Shown: positions 50,599 through 64,000 of the stretch, piece by piece
Numbering within the stretch: the first letter of the stretch is position 1
How the letters are laid out: every line of letters begins with the position of its first letter
Source: Maylandia zebra
Lineage: Eukaryota; Chordata; Actinopteri; Cichliformes; Cichlidae
DNA length: 64,000 nt
Assembly: GCF_041146795.1 (NCBI RefSeq)
Contig: NC_135180.1
Coordinates: 34,890,294-34,954,293 of the forward strand
Direction: 5' to 3'
Made by a program: the position numbers and the translations under genes
Notes under the pieces: generated by a model
Told to the model about the DNA's origin: nothing
The model's input: the letters and a program-made list of their open reading frames with translations, nothing else
The model's database searches: none

Positions 50599-53342
50599 AT
50601 GTTGAGTTCTGTGAAGATGGAAGAGTGGAATACTTACTACACAGCCAGCGAGGCCAGCGAGGTAATGACAAGCGAAAACGTGAAAATATCAACAGTAACT
50701 ACAAATAAATCCAGTTTTTTCTTTACTCTTGTTATAAATATTGCCAAAGTTTCCGCCTTTGTTTTGGGGGATTTAAAAAAGGGAGAAAGAGAGACAGACC
50801 GTGAGGGAAGACAAAATGTTCGCTTATGGAGCGGGACTCCGAATCAAAAGTAGTTGCTTTGATACATTCGAAAATAATCTTATAAAAGTAGGCGAAAACC
50901 TCGAATTAACATGGAAATATTATGACACCGTCTTAAAAATAAAAACATCCACGTATGGCATTAGTAATGGAAAATCAAATCTCGGGAATCTGGACAAAAA
51001 ACAAACAAACAAAAAAAAAACCCGAAAAAACTAAAATTAAGAAAATAATAATATCGTAATATGTGAGTAACTAATATTTTTAGCAGTTATGGTAAACAAA
51101 GATCATAAATAAATCAAGAAATAAAAAGCAAGTCAGGAAGGGGCTCGCTTCTTCTGCAAAATAAATACTTTGATTTTAAATCAACAATGAGACAGTTATA
51201 ATTTAACGGATTTCGTAATAAATAGTCTGTGAGAATTATATGATGTTTTTAAAGGACATAGTCTCACTGTTAGGCCTTAATCCTTTGTGTCTCTACTCCG
51301 CTTAAGTGTTGCAACGATTCAAGTGTAAATGAAACAAGACTTTTTCCTCCCTAATTCAATTAGGAGTTAATTCCAGCAGCAGCAATTCTCACCTCAACCC
51401 AGCCTGATTAAATTACCGAGAAGAAAGCGTTTGATAATAATTAACCAAAACTAAGCGGGCTAAGATACTGTTTTTTATCACCCGCAGATTTAGTATTTTC
51501 GCATCCATAAAAATTAAATATCAGTAAGACTCGGGATTCAGAGAAGCACAATTCTTGACATTTAGCTCTGAATTATTCAACTTTATTCCACACAAAAAGG
51601 ACTTGGAAGTAGTATCACTCCTCCACTTTAGGTTAAATACTGAAGAACTTGTTTTTTCCATGGCAGCAGTGGAGGAGGCCGTCTGACCGAGAGGCACCAT
51701 GACGCGCTTTTTACGCATTTTCAGGTTAACATCGCTGTGTGAAATCCATGTCCCCTCTCAGCACACTGAGAGCTTCATTGTGCATTGATAAGAAGTGACT
51801 TTTAACACTGGGAGTCTGGGAGTGTTTCCTTTCACATTTCACGTTTTGCCCGAGAAATTTAGATCAGTTATTTCCAACAGAAGTGTTAAAAATCGAAATC
51901 AAAATTAGATAGTTACAGAATTTATATAATTATTTGTCTTATTTAATTTCTTTTCTGTGTTCACATTGCAACTAACTAGATTTTGTCCCTCCTGTTTACT
52001 CCAGATGTACTCATCTCCTACAACCATGAACTCTGGTCTGGGCTCCATGAGCTCTATGAGCACCATCAATAACTACATCAACTTGAACCCAGCCACTGTC
52101 TCGCCTGCTGGTATGAACATGTCATATCACCCGCCCACCACCAGCATCAGCAGTTCACCACTGGCCTCAATGGGCTCCGTTCCCGGCCACATGTCCCTCT
52201 CCCCAGTGGCCCCGTCCCTCACCTCAGGCTCACTAACTCAGCTGGGCCCTGCTGCTCCAGGCTCCCTGAGTTCTTTGTCCCACTACCAGGACATTAGCCC
52301 ATCCATGAGTCAGCTGGGATACACCTCTCCTGCAACTCTGAACCGAGCAGGGGCAAAGGAGATTAACCCAAAGCCCTTCCGACGGCCAATGACCCATGCC
52401 AAGCCACCATACTCCTACATCTCCCTCATCACCATGGCCATCCAGCAGAGTGGCAGCAAGATGTTAACCCTGAATGAGATTTACCAATGGATCATGAACT
52501 TGTTCCCCTACTACCGTGAGAACCAGCAGCGCTGGCAGAACTCCATCCGCCATTCCCTCTCCTTCAACGACTGCTTTGTGAAGGTGGCTCGCTCACCCGA
52601 CAAGCCGGGCAAAGGCTCTTATTGGACTCTCCACCCACAGTCCGGCAACATGTTTGAGAACGGCTGCTACCTGAGGCGCCAGAAACGCTTCAAGATTGAG
52701 GACAAGTCAGCAAAAAAGGCAGCCAAGAACCAGGACATGGGCTCAGGAAAAGTAGTTCACAGTGTCGATCTCTTGGTGGAGGATCGCAGCCCTGGAGGTG
52801 GATCAGAGGGAGCAGACTCCACCCACTCGGATAACTCCCACCCGGGATCTTCAGATGACCAGCCTCATTCCCGAAACTCGATGGTTTCATTGGAATGTCC
52901 ACCATTGTCCTCCTCACACCTCCACAACCCACCTGTCTCCCTGCCACCCTCCTCCACCCCCTCATCTTCCATCTCTCCATCCTCCATGCCCCTCACTGGC
53001 ACCTCTTCCTCCAACCCACTCCTCCACTCCCAGACTCTACCTAGTAGCTCCCACCTCCTGCCGAGTGTCATGCAGCAACACATGGACATACAGAGCGACC
53101 CCCTCAAGTCTTTAGACCCCCACTACAACTTCAACCACCCATTCTCCATCACCAACCTCATGTCCAACGAGCAAAAGATGGACCTCAAATCCTACCAGGA
53201 CCAGCTGATGACCTACAACACCTACACTGGGACCTCTCCTGTAGCAGCGAAGCAGATCTACGACAGCCCGGGGCCGACCACAATGGACTCGGGCGCTTAC
53301 TACCAAACTCTGTACAGCCGCTCAGTACTCAATGCCTCCTAA
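50599..53342 (+). CDS. foxa3: Forkhead box A3 (HNF3-gamma) transcription factor, 2 exons
   Basis: Pioneer transcription factor of endoderm and liver that binds DNA through a winged-helix domain. Exon 1 is 50599-50661 (21 residues, starting [15 protein letters not shown], the FOXA N-terminal signature). A 1.34 kb intron with GT/AG ends in phase 0 follows, and exon 2 is 52005-53342. The product is 466 residues. The forkhead domain covers about residues 152-251 ([11 protein letters not shown] to YLRRQKRFK, roughly 52395-52694) and contains [18 protein letters not shown]. After it comes a Ser/Pro-rich stretch, then the conserved transactivation motifs [13 protein letters not shown] and the terminal [14 protein letters not shown]. 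That ending and the [11 protein letters not shown] form of the domain fit FOXA3 better than FOXA1 or FOXA2. It is longer than human FOXA3 (350 residues), mainly through Ser/Pro/Met-rich linkers. Linkage to irf2bp1 supports the paralogue call. Confidence 0.96.
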
Positions 53343-54860
53343 TATGGACTTTTAGCGACTCCCACACACACACACAAACCTGCTCATGGAGGAAAGCCAA
53401 GATGGAGACTTCTGTGTCTCCCTGCATCTGTTAAAATGGACTCCAATGCTTTTGCCATCTTCCTCTTTCATTCTCTCTGCGTCTCTGGACTTCAAAACTC
53501 ACATCCAAAATAAAATGGCTGCCATGTTTAGAGGGACAAAAGAACACACCTTTTCTTTTTACCATCTCTGTCAAACAAGGAGACAAACTGGTTACACGGA
53601 GGACAGAAAAGTGAAGCTGGACAATAGGAGGTCTTAAATGATAGTGAAGTCATTTAATTTGTCTGTGTGTAAGTTAAAGTCCAATCCTGAGAATTGTGTG
53701 TGGCAAAAATAGCCTTGTATAAAATGTAAATAGAGGTAATGAGGAGGGGAAAGGATATTTGCATTTATTTATGAAGGGAGAAATTTTAATATAACTTGTA
53801 TTGTGCTCTGTCGACCAGTTACAACCGCAATGTGAGGTTTCGTTTTTTATCCAGAGGAAAGTTTCAGGTTACTGCTTCAGGCAGGTGTTACTGCAACTGG
53901 AGACATTTAAATTCATTTCTTTGTGAGTGTGTTACAACATTGGTCATTTTTTTGTTTTCACGCCCTGATCTGTCGTGTTTTTGTCAGATCGGGCATCTGT
54001 CAATTTAAACGTGTAGCTCATGAACTCTGTGCTTTCAAAAAAACGCGTCGTCTTTTTGGTTAATATGAAGAAAAAAAACATTGTGTTCCTGCTGAGGTTT
54101 AGAGTAAAACAAAGTAACAAAAAAAAAGAGAAAAATCTGTAGTGAGAAGGAAAGATGCAAAGCAACTGTGGTAAAAAAAAAAAATATGTGATGTGTTTCA
54201 GATGACCAGAAAATAGTTCCTTTTATTACTGCGTGAAGCATTTTAACTGCATGCCTTTCCAGAGACTGTAACATTTCGAATAACAGTTAACTGGTGAGGT
54301 GCATGGAGGAGTTCTGTCAGTTACTAACAGTGGTGGGAGGAGAGATGCACTACTGGAGGATTTACATACAGTACTTTGCACTATAGAGCTCTCAATGGCC
54401 AGGTGGGCTGATAGTGTGTGTGTGTGTTACAACAATACGTAGGAATGTCCTCCTTAAACTGTCAACGGATCAGCAAAGTAGTAACCATGTAAAAGTGGGT
54501 CAAAAGACCGCCCCCATGTCTGAAAAGTGCCTTTTCTTCAAATGACTGCTGATGTGAAGAGATCAATGTATGGATGATCTTTTGAAGGATGATAAGCAGC
54601 AGAGGATGCAGAAGTTTCAGGTCACGCGATGTCCTCTGTGGAACATGTTTTAGTTTCAATGCCAACTGTCCTTTATTTAAAATATGTTGCTTTTCCAACT
54701 TTGAAAGTGTGCTGATATAATATATTGTTTGTGTTTCCTTTTCTTTCGGTTTAAGTGTGATCACACTGATTCATGTTTCTTTTTTCTTATTAAAGAGGGG
54801 ACAAATGGTGTCTTTGCTTTTCTTCTTTCCATCATTTTTAATAAAGGAAGAGTTTGTTGG
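53343..54860 (+). other. foxa3: foxa3 3' UTR
   Basis: Non-coding A/T-rich sequence after the foxa3 stop. It has an ATTAAA at 54789-54794 and an AATAAA at 54840-54845, either of which could direct polyadenylation, so the UTR would be about 1.45-1.5 kb. No other reading frame in it looks real. Confidence 0.6.
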
Positions 54861-54886
54861 TCAGCACATCCTGGATCAAACATAAA

Positions 54887-54923
54887 CAAAACAGCAAATC
54901 CTTAGCGTGGATTTGCTGTTTTG
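54887..54923. other. Perfect 15-bp hairpin after foxa3
   Basis: CAAAACAGCAAATCC (54887-54901) and its exact reverse complement (54909-54923) are separated by TTAGCGT. It lies 42 bases past the foxa3 AATAAA. Its function is unknown. Confidence 0.85.
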
Positions 54924-58271
<3,348 letters not shown>

Positions 58272-58477
58272 CACGGATGTTGAACTGCAGGCCTCGAGGG
58301 CCGGTGTCCTGCAGGTTTTAGATCTCACCCTGGGTCAGCACACATTAACAGGCTTCTGGAGAACCCCAAGACATGTTGAGGAGGTAATTTAGCTATTTAA
58401 ATCAGCTGTGATGGATAAAGGACACATCTAAAACCTGCAGGACACCGGCCCTCGAGGCCTGGAGTTCGACACCTGTG
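58272..58477. mobile_element. 206-bp palindromic MITE, hAT-type
   Basis: Left arm CACGGATGTTGAACTGCAGG and the inverted right arm CACAGGTGTCGAACTCCAGG begin inverted repeats of about 50 bp that include CCTCGAGGGCCGGTGTCCTG on both sides. They are flanked by AGTTAAGC (58264-58271) and AGTTAGGC (58478-58485), an 8-bp duplication with one change. There is no coding capacity. Confidence 0.88.
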
Positions 58478-58819
58478 AGTTAGGCAGAAGATTTTGCTTA
58501 TTTAAAAAAACATCCCTAATTTGGGGCAAAGCACTTCGTTTGGTGGTGCTTCCAGAAGATTTATAAGATGACAGTTAAGATATGTTTCAGTGACAAATGG
58601 TTCCTAAAGACATTATCGTGACACAACTGTCATTTTTAGTATAATGAGTATTTGTCTCCTGCGGTGCAGCAGTTTCTCTGTTGAGCATGTGATGACAGAT
58701 GTCCTCAGGCTCTCTTGCTGGAGACAGACAATCCAACGAGGAGCCTGCCAGCATGCACACCTGCACAAAGAGTATCTGTGCTAAAATGAATATTTTTTCA
58801 TTTGCATAAGAGACAGAAA

Positions 58820-58933
<114 letters not shown>

Positions 58934-59362
58934 CGGAAGGAGGAAAAAAGGGTGGTGTCTGTTTCTAAGATGTCTAATGCAAATGAGGCAGTGCATCCTG
59001 GATCCTGTTCTGTGGATGAACTGTTTACACTTGTTATGCCCGAGAAAAGGGAGGGAAAAGAGAGCGAGCGAGATAGAGAGATAGCGAGAGAAGGAACAAA
59101 GCACTTACAGTTCAGTGCTCAGGCTACTTGAAAAGTGAACGATTATTTGATGACATATAAGTTCATGTGTTAGTTAGTCAGTGAGAGGGGTATGACAGTT
59201 AGTCAACAAATTTGCACTTACTTGTACAACAAAATCAAAAACCTGCTACTCCCAAAAAACTCAAACTGGTAATTATGAGACTCTTATAACAACAATAATT
59301 TAATCGAGGAGGTCTTAGAGATAAAAATCAATAACATACAAATGCTGAAATTTAAAATATCA

Positions 59363-59407
59363 AGTCTGGTGGAAGTGTGACTAATAAAGTCACACATCCA
59401 CCAGACT
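59363..59407. other. 20-bp hairpin with 5-base loop
   Basis: Arms 59363-59382 and 59388-59407 (AGTCTGGTGGAAGTGTGACT and its inverse) pair at 19 of 20 positions around AATAA. The pairing does not extend beyond the arms, so it is too short for an ordinary microRNA precursor. Confidence 0.85.
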
Positions 59408-59854
59408 GACAACTGCTTGCAGTGAATGGAAACTATAAATAGTCCTGCCAAAGAGTCACAGGTTTTATAAGACAGACAGACAAAGGTCCTGCTCTACAAA
59501 CATCAATAAATACAGTTCAGTAAAAGGACCCAACCCCAGTTGTTATTTGCATCTGCGAAATTTTCTATTTGGTAGTATAGCTGTGTTCTGAGATATCCTC
59601 ATCTTGCAGTATGTATAAGTGGGGAGAGCAGTACAGAGCAGGTGTCAGTGACAGAGGTGGGCTCCAATGCGGCTTGCAGATGCACTGCATTTCTGCTTTG
59701 TGAGACAGAAGCTTGACATTTTAGTGTTTGAACTGTTGATCTAACAAAATAAGAACTATGAAGTCGTCAGAGAAATTTAGATTAGGTTGTAGATCCGTCA
59801 GTAGAAAAAAATTACTATGATAATAAATCTGCACCCTAAGAGCAAGAAGGTCAT

Positions 59855-60135
59855 GAGGCTCCTGGAGTGAGGTTTGCACATTCCCTCTGTGCCTGCCTGG
59901 GCTCTCTCCGTGTTCTCCAGCTTCCACCCACAGCCCAAAGACATGCATAATAAATTAAACACATTCATGCCTACAATTTAAATTAACTGTAGGTAGAAAT
60001 GTGAGAGTGGATGGCTGCCTGTCTTTAACTGCTAGCCCTGCAATAGACTGGTGTCTAGGATATACCCTGCAACTTACCCTATGACAGCTGCAACAGGCTC
60101 TAACCGCCCACAACCCTGAATAGGATAAGTGGGTA
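59855..60135 (-). repeat. Dispersed teleost repeat, copy 2 (inverted)
   Basis: Same family as 18043-18365 in the opposite orientation, with diverged TTCTCCAGCTTCCACCCACA, CCCAAAGACATGCAT and CCCTGCAATAGACTGGTGTC. Confidence 0.7.
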
Positions 60136-60814
60136 AGAAAATAGTGTGTTGGATAAACAGTAACATAAGAAAATGTGCTTTGTACAAGGCCACAGCGGGC
60201 AAGGCCGAGAGTGAAACTAACATTAATAAACATAATTTTTTGAAGGAAAAAATAAAATAAACAAGAGTTTGCTGACGCTATCATGCCGACCTTTATTTCA
60301 CTAAAACCCAGCTCAGGTCCTTTTTTACTGTTAATGATTAATCGAAATAGTGGGGTGTGGTGAATGAACTTTTTTTAGGTTTTGAAGGAGATGGTCGACA
60401 AAAACAACAACTATTGCCTTGAACAGCAATAATCATGATGGTACATCTCTGTTATATAAATATTACAATATAAAACATCGCTTTAAACTGAAGAGTAAAG
60501 TAAAGAAAAGAATCTCAAAAATCGTGAAAAAAAGCCGTTTATCAGTGGCCAAATCATCAGGATGAAGAGACATTAAAAACTGAGCTGCAGGTAAAAGAGA
60601 AAAAAAAAAAAGCAGACAGAGAGACTGTCAGTGCATAACACAGTCAGTATGTCATCCAGACAGACGGACAGACAGAGCGCCACTGGCCCAGCAGAGGCAA
60701 AGATAAGCAGTTGGACTTTGCACCGTCGGCCGTGGGTGTTGCAAAGAGCCCGAGATAAAGTGCTGGCCTGAGAGACGAACACAGAGGAGGAGAATGATTA
60801 CATTTAAACCTAAT

Positions 60815-60815
<1 letters not shown>
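60136..60815. other. Intergenic, no gene seen
   Basis: No supported gene or named repeat. Confidence 0.4.

Positions 60816-60898
<83 letters not shown>
60816..60898. repeat. (GT)n microsatellite
   Basis: About 41 uninterrupted TG units. Confidence 0.97.
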
Positions 60899-60899
<1 letters not shown>

Positions 60900-61239
60900 A
60901 GTATTGATCAAACCAGCACCACTGACTCTCATGGATGCAAAAAAGAGCAGCAGGTTAAAGGTCAAGGGAGCTTGGTTTGTAGACTGGTTGCTGGTTCTAA
61001 ACCCTGGGTTTGGGCTGAGATGGCTCTGTTTTCTTGTTGTTTTGATAGTGTGCTCAGAGCAAACTGTGTAAAACAAACTGTAAATAAATGTTGAAACGTC
61101 CCCAAAAAGGTCGCTGTTTTTTCATGTGCCATTCATTCAGCTTTTAAAACTGTGTGTTGTTTTTCAAAAGATCATTTTTTTAAATCCTTAAATTTCCCGC
61201 TTGAATACTTCTTCCTGTTATAATTTTCATGTAATTTTT

Positions 61240-61315
61240 TTGCATCCGGTGACTGTTTACCCTGACCCAGTTTCCCAGAGGGATCATTAAAGTTTCAGTT
61301 TATCTTATCTTATAG
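61240..61315 (+). mobile_element. L2-like LINE/SINE 3' tail fragment
   Basis: Contains TTTCCCAGAGGGATCATTAA followed by AGTTTCAGTTTATCTTATCT, matching the ending of fish L2-type LINEs and of the SINEs that use them. No coding part is present. Confidence 0.6.
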
Positions 61316-62261
61316 TAATATTGTCTCTGTTATGATTGCACATAGCACCTGCCGGGTTTGTCCAGTCCTCCCTGTAACATTAGACAAAGCAGATTTGAAA
61401 ATAAAATCCATGGATTGTTTGCTGTGGTATTTCGATTAAGTCGAAAGCTATGCATCATACCACAGGTTAATATGCTGACACCTAGTTCGGCTCTGTATTT
61501 TCAGGATGTGCTGTGGATGTGAAGACCAATTTCCTCAGGACTTTGTTTTCTCATGTGTCAGAAGAAACCAGCAGGCTGGATTTATGAAGCCGGGCGCTGA
61601 ACCCGGAGATCAACAATGATGGGAAAGTCCCACGCAGTTGTTTGTATCACTCTGATAAACCTTGATTCACAAAATCACCTTTGCTTCCCAGACATGAGGG
61701 ATAGCCACATATAGCCTATCTAAATGACAGATCTATCATGCAAACTAGCTCAAACCACTGTGATACATTTCACCTCAGGCTAATGCTGGTGGAGTGTCTT
61801 CAGCATAAACGTCCTCAAACAATAAAACCATTGTTTCCTCAAACAGCTTAAACAACAGATCATCTCATTGCAATGGCGTTCTCTGCCAAGAAATTTAGGA
61901 TCCGGGAAAGTTGATGGTACATTAACATAACTGAAACTTCCAATGGTCACAGCCAATGATGCCAATTACTTCAGAACAGCTTAAAAACCTTACAAAAGAA
62001 CAATTGTCATGCAGTTTATATCATAATAAATGTACAAAACCACATTTCTATTAATGTGTTGTTTCGAGCTGGCCACAAACATGAAGGCTAGAATGGTATT
62101 TACTTGTCAACAGCGCTATCAGACACTTTAAAACCAAAGGAACTTAGATCTAATACCTTATTTATACATTGGGGATACATTCAATTCAATTCATCTGTTT
62201 GAACTAAAAGTTTTTACACTGGAATAGTTTACATTGGCAAACAGCATTTGCCATTTTCTAG
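61316..62261. other. Intergenic, no gene seen
   Basis: No supported gene or named repeat. Confidence 0.4.
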
Positions 62262-62510
62262 TACTGTTGGTTCTGGGTTTGAATCCACCATCTGGCCAGG
62301 GCCTTTCTATGTGGAGTTTGCACGTTCTCCCCATATCTGCGTGGGTTCTCCGTGGGTACTCCGGCTTCCTCCCACAATCCAGACACATGCATGTAGTGGG
62401 GTTAGGTTAGGTGTGAGTTTGAATGGTTGTCTGTCTCTCAGCCTGGTGGCTTGTTCAGGATGTGTTGCTGAAACTCCACATCCACAAGCAATTTTTGGAG
62501 TGGAGTGAAT
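62262..62510 (-). repeat. Dispersed teleost repeat, copy 3 (inverted)
   Basis: Contains GTGGAGTTTGCACGTTCTCC, TGCGTGGGTTCTCCGTGGGT and ACTCCGGCTTCCTCCCACA, the reverse complement of the phrases in the copy at 18 kb. The 3' part is more diverged. Confidence 0.78.
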
Positions 62511-62558
62511 AATCACACTGTAACAGCTCCTAGTACGCCCATTACATGTAATTCAGTA

Positions 62559-62651
62559 CACTATAAATGCTACAAATGTAGCACTATAAATGTTACAAAT
62601 GTAGCATTTATAGTGCTACATTCTGATTCAGTCAACTTCTGAATCAGAATG
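62559..62651. other. Two adjacent perfect inverted repeats
   Basis: The first pair is CACTATAAATGCTACA (62559-62574) with its exact inverse at 62600-62615. The second is CATTCTGATTCAG (62619-62631) with its exact inverse at 62639-62651 and a TCAACTT loop. Between the arms of the first pair a unit of about 23 bases is partly repeated in tandem. Confidence 0.85.
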
Positions 62652-63622
62652 TTTCCATAACATCATGATTTGGAGCTTCTCTTTAGCGGGAGTTGAAAAA
62701 AAAAAAGATATTTGTTGCTAATACACCCTCCAATTTTCAGCCACAATTTTCATGCTTTCAGATGAGAAAAGGAAGAGTTACAGGTCAGCGTGTTTCGTTC
62801 CCAAAGCCGAGCAGTTGTTTCTTCATAGCTACTTTCAGGTTCAACAAACCGACAAGTGGACTGTGACAGTGTCAGGATGGTGTGAGGAGACATAAATTGT
62901 CCACAAGTGTGATGAGACCTTCAGGAATGTCTACCAACATCTGGAGAGCATGTGTCGGGTCAAACACACAGTGAAAGTGTGCAAGAGTGTGTGTGCAACT
63001 GGCTAGACTTTAAGACAACAACTACTTGAATTGACATGACAGCCACCAATGTATGCTGCTGTAAATCACACACACTGAGCCAAAGGCACATATTCTGCAC
63101 ACACACATATAAAGACACACAGAGCATGTTGGAGGTTGTCTCTGGCTCTCAAGCCGATGAAGACAGGGTGCCCATCCTTTGCCAAATAACAGAAGCTGAT
63201 GGAGCAATGCGTCAAACTGTTGTGTTGAACCTGGCTCTGACCGGGTAACAAGCACGACTTTGCTTCTCAGCTTGTAACCACTTTGGCCGAGTTGGGTTCC
63301 CTTGAGAAAGATTTTAGTGTATTTGCTCAGTTTTCATCTTTGTGTTTTTTAACCGATATCAGACAAAGCAGTAGTCTTTGCTCTGTCCAAAATCCTCTGA
63401 GGTAGATGTGTAACATTTAGAAATCAGGCAGAAGACAATATCAGCTTTTGGACAGCAAGTCGAGTTGGAGAGGAAAAACAAAAAAAAAAAGCACAACTTT
63501 CACTGCCTAAAATGTTTGTTTAACCCAATTCAAATAATGATTTCAGTAAGGACAGATAAACTGAAGATGAAAAGAGACACTGTTTCAACTACTAATTATT
63601 TCCATCACATCTTCATATTTGA
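62652..63622. other. Intergenic, no gene seen
   Basis: No supported gene. The frames at 63022-63255 overlap on both strands and lack domains. Confidence 0.4.
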
Positions 63623-63850
63623 GGCAGGGATAGCTCAGTAGGTAGAGTGGTCGCCCCATGATTGGAAGGTCGGGGGTTCAAATCTGCTGAACGGCTACCC
63701 TGAGGTACCCCTGAGCAAGGTACCGTCCCTACTCACTGCTCCCCGGGCGCCTGCTTAGTGGCTGCCCACTGCTTCACTGAGTGAATGGGTCAAATGCAGA
63801 GGAAAAACAAGTAATTTCCCCACAGGGATCAATAAAGTATACATTATTAT
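63623..63850 (+). mobile_element. tRNA-derived SINE with L2-like tail
   Basis: The head has a Pol III A box (TAGCTCAGTAGGTAGAGTGG, 63631-63650) and a B box (GGGGTTCAAATCT, near 63673). A central body follows, and the tail CCCCACAGGGATCAATAAAG resembles the L2-like tail at 61.26 kb. That layout is the V-SINE/L2-tailed type known from fish. It is not a functional tRNA gene: the acceptor stem does not close. Confidence 0.82.
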
Positions 63851-64000
63851 ATTTCATTAAAGAACAATCGCCAATAAGTGGGTGCCCTGAAATTGCTTCC
63901 ACAAATTACATTACAAAATGTGATTAATCGTTTTTTTGTTTAGCCATCAGAAAATAAAATCAAGAAAAATATGTCTTCTGATTGGATGGACAGCCTGGCG

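Noticed and set aside
52690..53306. Alternative frames on both strands over the foxa3 C-terminal half
   Set aside because: Shadows of the Ser/Pro-rich foxa3 coding sequence.
63623..63700. tRNA gene
   Set aside because: A and B boxes are present, but the cloverleaf does not close and a SINE body follows.

Overview
The window looks like nuclear DNA of a teleost fish, probably a percomorph and possibly a cichlid. It has introns with GT/AG boundaries, dense dinucleotide and tetranucleotide microsatellites, many hAT-like transposon ends, an L2-clade LINE tail, an R4/Rex6-type LINE and a tRNA-headed SINE with an L2-like tail. I see no prokaryotic genes, CRISPR arrays or viral genes. The species call is an inference from repeat types.

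Three protein-coding genes can be reconstructed, all in the right half: polr1g (CD3EAP/PAF49, minus strand, 3 exons, 39161-41618), irf2bp1 (plus, 2 exons, 42126-43696) and foxa3 (plus, 2 exons, 50599-53342). Their human counterparts lie together on 19q13.32, so the block is conserved synteny and supports the paralogue calls (foxa3 rather than foxa1/2; irf2bp1 rather than irf2bp2/l). polr1g and irf2bp1 are head to head with 507 bp between start codons, which suggests a shared promoter; it carries two CACGTG E-boxes, a CCAAT box and a TTACGTAA site. foxa3 has its own GC box and TATA-like element.

Left part: 1-6400 has little coding potential, is rich in simple sequence and ends at an AATAAA. 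It may be the long 3' untranslated region of a plus-strand gene that starts before the window, interrupted by a 1 kb inverted-repeat element. From 6.4 to 38 kb I find no host protein-coding gene. That stretch holds an L2 LINE 3' end (9.2-9.6 kb), a dispersed repeat copy (18 kb), a composite of hAT end plus broken R4/Rex6 LINE between two (TA)n tracts (22.9-26.1 kb), a GC-rich promoter-like island with a perfect RFX X-box and a 34-base poly(C) run (29.2-29.7 kb), a pair of homologous non-coding segments 2.7 kb apart (32.4 and 35.1 kb) and a hAT element with a perfect 8-bp target duplication that itself contains a nested element (35.8-36.5 kb).

Right flank (54.9-64 kb): repeats, microsatellites, a 206-bp hAT-type MITE, several near-perfect hairpins and a SINE. 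I found nothing that is clearly a new biological system. The observations least explained by known families are the duplicated non-coding segment, the compact hairpins at 54.9, 59.4 and 62.6 kb, the X-box island and the Gly/Ala/Ser insertion in the Irf2bp1 tail.
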